Assembly (NCBI GenBank): GCA_903897925.1
Contig: CAIUDG010000039.1
Span: 1-36,971, forward strand
Length of the DNA stretch: 36,971 bases
Direction: 5' to 3'
From: an uncultured beta proteobacterium
GTDB lineage: Bacteria; Pseudomonadota; Gammaproteobacteria; Burkholderiales; Burkholderiaceae_C
The translations under genes and the position numbers were made by a program. How positions within the stretch are numbered: the stretch's first letter is position 1; every line of letters starts with the position of its first letter. Shown piece by piece: positions 32,967-36,971 of the stretch. The notes beneath the pieces are model-generated. The model was given only the letters and a program-made list of their open reading frames with translations, was not told where the DNA came from and made no database searches.

Positions 32967-34628
32967 ATGGCAATCATTGAAATAAAAGTCCCGGACATCG
33001 GTGACTTTGACGAAGTCGCGGTGATCGAATTGATGGTCAAGGTCGGCGATGTGGTCAAGACCGAGCAAAGCCTGATCACGGTGGAATCCGACAAGGCCTC
33101 GATGGAAATTCCGTCCAGCGCCGCCGGCGTGGTGAAAGAGTTGAAGGTCAGTCTGGGCAGCAAGGTCAAGGAAGGTTCCGTGGTGCTGCTGCTTGAAGTG
33201 GCCGGCGACGCCGCTGCTGCAGCACCGCTCGCTGCACCCGCCGCCGCCGTGGCTGCGGCCCCGGTGGTCGCAGCGGCTGTGGTGCCCGAGTTGCAGCCAT
33301 CGGCTGGCGTCTCTGGTCCGCTGGAAGTACGGGTGCCGGACATCGGCGACTTCAAGGACGTAGCCGTGATCGAACTGCTGGTGCAGGTCGGTCAAAGCGT
33401 GTCGCTGGAGCAGGGCCTGATCACTGTCGAGTCGGACAAGGCCTCGATGGAAATTCCGTCCAGCGTGGCGGGTGTGGTCAAGGAACTCAAGGTCAAGCTT
33501 GGTGACAAGGTCAATATTGGCGACCTGGTGGCGATTCTGGAAGGTGTTGGTACGGCGGCGCCTGTGGCCACACCGGCAGCTGCCGCTCCCGTGGCGGCCG
33601 CGCCTGCCAGCGTGGCCCCGGCGCTTGCGCTGAGCGCAGTTGCGGCTGCGCCCGCCGCCATGCCGGCCCATCAACCGGGTGCTGCGCCGGTGGGCCTGCC
33701 GCACGCTTCGCCTTCGGTGCGCAAATTTGCGCGCGAACTGGCGGTGCCACTGAACGAAGTCAAGGGCAGTGGCCCCAAAGGACGCATTACCCAGGCCGAC
33801 GTGCAGGCGTTTACGCGCGCGGTGATGTCCGGTGCCGTGCAAACGGTCGCCGCTGCCGCGCAAAACAAACCCGCTGCGGCGGGTGACGGCGCTGCGCTGG
33901 GACTGATTCCCTGGCCCAAGGTCGATTTCGCCAAGTTCGGTCCGATTGAGCGCAAAGACCTGAGCCGCATCAAAAAGATCAGCGGTGCCAACCTGTTGCG
34001 CAACGCCATCATGATCCCGGCCGTCACCAACCACGATGACGCCGACATCACCGATCTGGAAGCCTTCCGCGTTTCCACCAACAAGGAAAACGAGAAGAGC
34101 GGCGTCAAGGTCACCATGCTGGCGTTTCTGATCAAGGCCTGCGTCGCTGCGTTGAAGAAATATCCCGAGTTCAACAGCTCGCTCGATGGCGACGCCCTGG
34201 TCTACAAAAACTACTGGCACATCGGCTTCGCTGCCGATACGCCGAATGGTCTGATGGTTCCGGTGATCAAGGACGCCGACAAGAAAGGCATTTTCCAGAT
34301 TTCCCAGGAAATGTCGGACCTGGCCAAAAAGGCCCGCGATGGCAAGCTCAGTCCGGCGGAGATGAGCGGCGCCACCTTCACCATTTCCTCGCTGGGGGGC
34401 ATTGGCGGACGCTATTTCACGCCCATCATCAACGCACCCGAAGTGGCCATTCTGGGTGTCTGCCGCTCCACCACCGAACCGGTGTGGGATGGCAAGGCAT
34501 TCCAGCCGCGCCTGATGCTGCCGCTGTCGCTGACCTGGGACCACCGCGTGATTGACGGCGCCGCTGCGGCCCGCTTTAACGTGTACCTGGCCCAGATTCT
34601 GGGTGATTTTCGCCGTGTGCTGCTTTAA
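32967..34628 (+). CDS. aceF: Pyruvate dehydrogenase E2, dihydrolipoamide acetyltransferase
   Basis: AceF (553 residues) forms the core of the pyruvate dehydrogenase complex and makes acetyl-CoA. Two lipoyl domains carry the [13 protein letters not shown] motif, with lipoylated K43 and K158. Ala/Pro-rich linkers separate them from the peripheral subunit-binding domain (about 245-285, [32 protein letters not shown]). The acetyltransferase domain ends with [14 protein letters not shown], including catalytic H526 and D530. GGAG precedes the start. E. coli AceF has three lipoyl domains; two is common in beta-proteobacteria. Confidence 0.97.
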   Translation: MAIIEIKVPDIGDFDEVAVIELMVKVGDVVKTEQSLITVESDKASMEIPSSAAGVVKELKVSLGSKVKEGSVVLLLEVAGDAAAAAPLAAPAAAVAAAPVVAAAVVPELQPSAGVSGPLEVRVPDIGDFKDVAVIELLVQVGQSVSLEQGLITVESDKASMEIPSSVAGVVKELKVKLGDKVNIGDLVAILEGVGTAAPVATPAAAAPVAAAPASVAPALALSAVAAAPAAMPAHQPGAAPVGLPHASPSVRKFARELAVPLNEVKGSGPKGRITQADVQAFTRAVMSGAVQTVAAAAQNKPAAAGDGAALGLIPWPKVDFAKFGPIERKDLSRIKKISGANLLRNAIMIPAVTNHDDADITDLEAFRVSTNKENEKSGVKVTMLAFLIKACVAALKKYPEFNSSLDGDALVYKNYWHIGFAADTPNGLMVPVIKDADKKGIFQISQEMSDLAKKARDGKLSPAEMSGATFTISSLGGIGGRYFTPIINAPEVAILGVCRSTTEPVWDGKAFQPRLMLPLSLTWDHRVIDGAAAARFNVYLAQILGDFRRVLL

Positions 34629-34645
34629 GAGAAACGGGTAAGACT

Positions 34646-36472
34646 ATGGCCATCGTCGAAATCAAAGTCCCGGATATTGGTGACTTTTCTGAAGTGACCG
34701 TCATTGAATTGATGGTGCAAGTGGGAGACCGCATCAAGCCTGAGCAAAGTCTGGTGACCGTGGAGAGCGATAAAGCTTCCATGGAAATCCCGAGCAGCCT
34801 GGGCGGTGTGGTCAAGGAACTCAAGGTCAAGCTGGGCGACAAGGTGTCGGAAGGCTCGCTGGTGCTGATGCTGGACGCCGAAGGTGCGCCAGCGGCAGCG
34901 GCAACGGCATCAGCCGTGGCTGCCACGGCTCCGGCCACGCCCGCTGCTGCTGCTGCGCCGGTTCCAGCCGGTGCCAGCTTTGCCGGTGCCGTCGATCAGG
35001 AATGCGATGTGCTGGTGCTGGGCGGAGGCCCGGGCGGCTACAGCGCGGCCTTCCGTGCGGCCGACCTGGGACTCAAAGTGGTGCTGGTCGAGCGCTATGC
35101 AACGCTCGGCGGGGTCTGCCTGAACGTTGGCTGCATTCCGTCCAAGGCATTGCTGCACGTGGCGGCGGTGATGGACGAGGTCAGCCACCTGGGGGATCTG
35201 GGGGTCGACTTTGGCACACCGGTGGTCAACGTGGACAAGCTGCGTGGACACAAGGAAAAAGTGATCGGCAAGCTGACCGGCGGTCTGGCCGCCATGGCCA
35301 AGATGCGCAAGGTCAGCATCGTGCGCGGCTACGGTGCCTTTGTTGGTGCCAACCATCTGGAAGTGGAAGAAACCCAGGGCACAGCGCAGGAAAAAACCGG
35401 TGCCAAGAAAGTGATTGGCTTCAAGAAGGCCATCATTGCGGCGGGCTCGCAGGCGGTGCGTCTGCCGTTCATGCCGGAAGACCCGCGCGTGGTCGACTCG
35501 ACCGGCGCGTTGGCGCTGAAGGAAGTGCCTAAGCGCATGCTGATTCTGGGTGGCGGCATTATCGGCCTGGAAATGGGCACGGTGTACAGCACGCTGGGCG
35601 CCCGCCTGGATGTGGTGGAAATGCTGGACGGCCTGATGCAGGGTGCCGACCGCGATCTGGTAAAAGTCTGGCAAAAGATGAATGCGCACCGGTTTGACAA
35701 CATCATGCTCAAGACCAAGACGGTGTCTGCACGCGCCTTGCCGGAAGGCATTGAGGTGACGTTTGCGGCCGCCGAAGAAGGTGGCACAGCACCGGCACCA
35801 CAGGTTTACGACCTGGTGTTGCAGGCCGTGGGGCGTACGCCGAATGGCAAAAAACTGGCCGCTGACAAGGCCGGCGTGGCGGTTACCGAGCGTGGCTTCA
35901 TCAATGTCGATATCCAGATGCGCACCAATGTGCCGCATATTTTTGCTATCGGCGATATCGTCGGGCAGCCGATGCTGGCGCACAAGGCGGTGCATGAAGC
36001 CCATGTGGCTGCCGAAGTGATTGCCGGTGAATTGCAGGGCAATGCCGAGCTTGCCAAAGCCGCATTCAATGCGCGCGTGATTCCGAGCGTGGCCTACACC
36101 GATCCGGAAGTGGCCTGGGTTGGGCTGACCGAAGACCAGGCCAAGGCGCAGGGCATCAAGGTCAAGAAGGGCTTGTTCCCCTGGACGGCGTCCGGTCGGG
36201 CGATTGCGAACGGTCGCGATGAAGGCGTCACCAAGTTGCTGTTCGATGATTCTGCCGAGGCGCATGGCCATGGTCGGATTCTGGGTGGCGGCATGGTCGG
36301 CACCCATGCGGGCGACATGATTGGTGAAGTGGCGCTGGCTATTGAGATGGGTGCCGATGCGGTGGATATTGGCAAGACGATCCACCCGCATCCAACGCTG
36401 GGTGAATCGATTGGTATGGCCGCGGAGGTGGCGCACGGTTCTTGTACCGATGTGCCGCCGGCGCGCAAATAG
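34646..36472 (+). CDS. lpdA: Dihydrolipoamide dehydrogenase E3 with N-terminal lipoyl domain
   Basis: This 608-residue E3 reoxidises dihydrolipoamide with FAD and NAD+. Unusually for E3 in general, but known in Neisseria and Burkholderiales, it starts with its own lipoyl domain (residues 1-80, [13 protein letters not shown] with K43) and an Ala-rich linker. The flavoprotein part has the FAD motif [14 protein letters not shown] (about 124-136), redox-active C158 and C163 in [15 protein letters not shown], the NAD motif [13 protein letters not shown], and the C-terminal HPHPTLGES with catalytic H582. The lipoyl domain is close in sequence to those of AceF, suggesting shared origin. It is the last gene of the operon, and no clear terminator follows. 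Confidence 0.97.
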   Translation: MAIVEIKVPDIGDFSEVTVIELMVQVGDRIKPEQSLVTVESDKASMEIPSSLGGVVKELKVKLGDKVSEGSLVLMLDAEGAPAAAATASAVAATAPATPAAAAAPVPAGASFAGAVDQECDVLVLGGGPGGYSAAFRAADLGLKVVLVERYATLGGVCLNVGCIPSKALLHVAAVMDEVSHLGDLGVDFGTPVVNVDKLRGHKEKVIGKLTGGLAAMAKMRKVSIVRGYGAFVGANHLEVEETQGTAQEKTGAKKVIGFKKAIIAAGSQAVRLPFMPEDPRVVDSTGALALKEVPKRMLILGGGIIGLEMGTVYSTLGARLDVVEMLDGLMQGADRDLVKVWQKMNAHRFDNIMLKTKTVSARALPEGIEVTFAAAEEGGTAPAPQVYDLVLQAVGRTPNGKKLAADKAGVAVTERGFINVDIQMRTNVPHIFAIGDIVGQPMLAHKAVHEAHVAAEVIAGELQGNAELAKAAFNARVIPSVAYTDPEVAWVGLTEDQAKAQGIKVKKGLFPWTASGRAIANGRDEGVTKLLFDDSAEAHGHGRILGGGMVGTHAGDMIGEVALAIEMGADAVDIGKTIHPHPTLGESIGMAAEVAHGSCTDVPPARK

Positions 36473-36571
36473 GGGCCATTAGCGGGTTTACACGGAAGTG
36501 TCGTGCGCGGTGGTTGAACCATCGGCACGGCGCGTTCTCGTGGTCTTTTCGTCCGGCTGGGCTGGTTCGCC

Positions 36572-36752
36572 TTGCGTTGCGCGTCTGCTTTTGTTCTTTT
36601 TCACCTGCCGTGTTGGCGCTCATTGCATTGCATTGCTTTGCGCGTCGGAATTGGTTTCTTCCTGCTGCGTTTCTGGCGCTCGTTGCGTTGCGCTGTACGC
36701 CTGCTTGAATCTGCTGGCTCCTGCTTTGTTGGCGTTCGTTGCGTTGCGCGTC
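36572..36752. repeat. Degenerate tandem repeat with TTGCGTTGCGCGTC core
   Basis: Four copies of a core near TTGCGTTGCGCGTC start at 36572, 36633, 36683 and 36739, spaced 61, 50 and 56 bp. Three copies are preceded by TTGGCGCTC-like or TGGCGTTC sequence. The unit boundaries are blurred by divergence. Seen directly; function unknown. Confidence 0.6.
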
Positions 36753-36765
36753 CGCGGGTGGGCGA

Positions 36766-36917
36766 GGACTGACGAAGCGGGCACCCGTTCTACGGTCCAC
36801 GCTCGCTGACCAGCGCTTATGGGAAACCCGCCGCACTTTACAAACACCTTGGCTGGCGCCACAGCTTGGCCGCAGCAGCGAATCGGACCTACGCCCGGAT
36901 ACCCGCTTCGCCAGTCC
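36766..36917. repeat. 152-bp element with long imperfect inverted arms
   Basis: The outer 21-bp arms at 36766-36786 and 36897-36917 are inverted copies with 18 of 21 positions matching. A second matching pair lies inside (GGTCCACGCTCGCTG at 36794-36808 and CAGCGAATCGGACC at 36876-36889). The whole element could fold into one long hairpin. It could be a small non-autonomous mobile element, a REP-like palindromic unit or a structured RNA. It encodes no protein I can support. Confidence 0.6.
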
Positions 36918-36950
36918 CCAGATATTTTTGTAAATATTTCAAGGTAAAAA

Positions 36951-36971
36951 TACCAAATACCAAATACCAAA
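36951..36971. repeat. Three tandem copies of TACCAAA at the right edge
   Basis: Three perfect 7-bp copies occupy the last 21 bases and may continue beyond the window. Such simple repeats can break assemblies, which may explain why the sequence ends here. Confidence 0.8.

Larger units (their letters stand above)
36473..36971. other. Gene-free right end with repeats
   Basis: About 500 bp after lpdA contain no convincing gene. Open frames here on both strands are built from repeats and have no recognised domain. The stretch holds a degenerate tandem repeat (36572-36752), a long imperfect inverted-repeat element (36766-36917) and a 7-bp tandem repeat at the very end. It may be the 3' UTR of the ace operon plus a dispersed repeat element. 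Confidence 0.6.

Noticed and set aside
36620..36970. 116-residue minus-strand open frame at the right end
   Set aside because: It runs through the tandem repeats and the hairpin element, has no domain or ribosome-binding site, and is better explained as repeat DNA.

Overview
The window looks like a chromosomal piece of a Burkholderiales bacterium, most likely a member of the Comamonadaceae (Rhodoferax/Polaromonas-like). This is inferred from the pyruvate dehydrogenase locus (homodimeric E1, E2 with two lipoyl domains, E3 carrying its own lipoyl domain), the divergent FixL/FixJ-like two-component pair beside it, and the GC-rich codon use. No rRNA, tRNA, insertion sequence or phage gene is visible. 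Both ends fall in repeats: a CRISPR array on the left and a 7-bp tandem repeat on the right. This fits an assembly contig broken at repeats.

Region 1 (1-8783) is a complete type I-F CRISPR-Cas system. The array (28-bp repeats, 32-bp spacers) runs off the left edge. Its leader (248-375) separates it from the cas operon cas1, cas2-3, cas8f/csy1, cas5f/csy2, cas7f/csy3, cas6f/csy4. All six genes read leftward on the minus strand and keep the catalytic or binding residues I could check. The leader holds an exact match to the IHF consensus and a 10-bp direct repeat. The cas genes look less GC-rich than the rest of the window, which suggests acquisition by transfer.

Region 2 (8784-9426) is a 643-bp gene-free divergent region with two palindromes and some short, unrecognised open frames.

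Region 3 (9427-18454) is the recC-recB-recD operon on the plus strand, with overlapping genes. It encodes the RecBCD helicase-nuclease, whose DNA degradation products are a known source of new CRISPR spacers.

Region 4 (18489-21316) holds a small lipoprotein, a YcgR-like PilZ c-di-GMP receptor, a 99-residue miniature flagellar-rod-like protein and a patatin-like phospholipase.

Region 5 (21334-26836) is housekeeping: pyrD and rpiA (divergent, 44 bp apart), a secreted DUF4124-glutaredoxin-like protein, oligopeptidase A (prlC) and folD.

Region 6 (26854-36472) is a membrane PAS sensor kinase and a FixJ-type regulator, followed by a good intrinsic terminator. They are divergent from aceE-aceF-lpdA, which they may regulate. 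The last 500 bp contain no convincing gene. They hold a degenerate tandem repeat, a 152-bp long-inverted-repeat element and the 7-bp tandem repeat.

I do not see a wholly new defence system. The points most worth a second look are the CRISPR leader architecture, the palindromes in the cas/rec divergent region, the miniature rod protein and the palindromic element at the right end.
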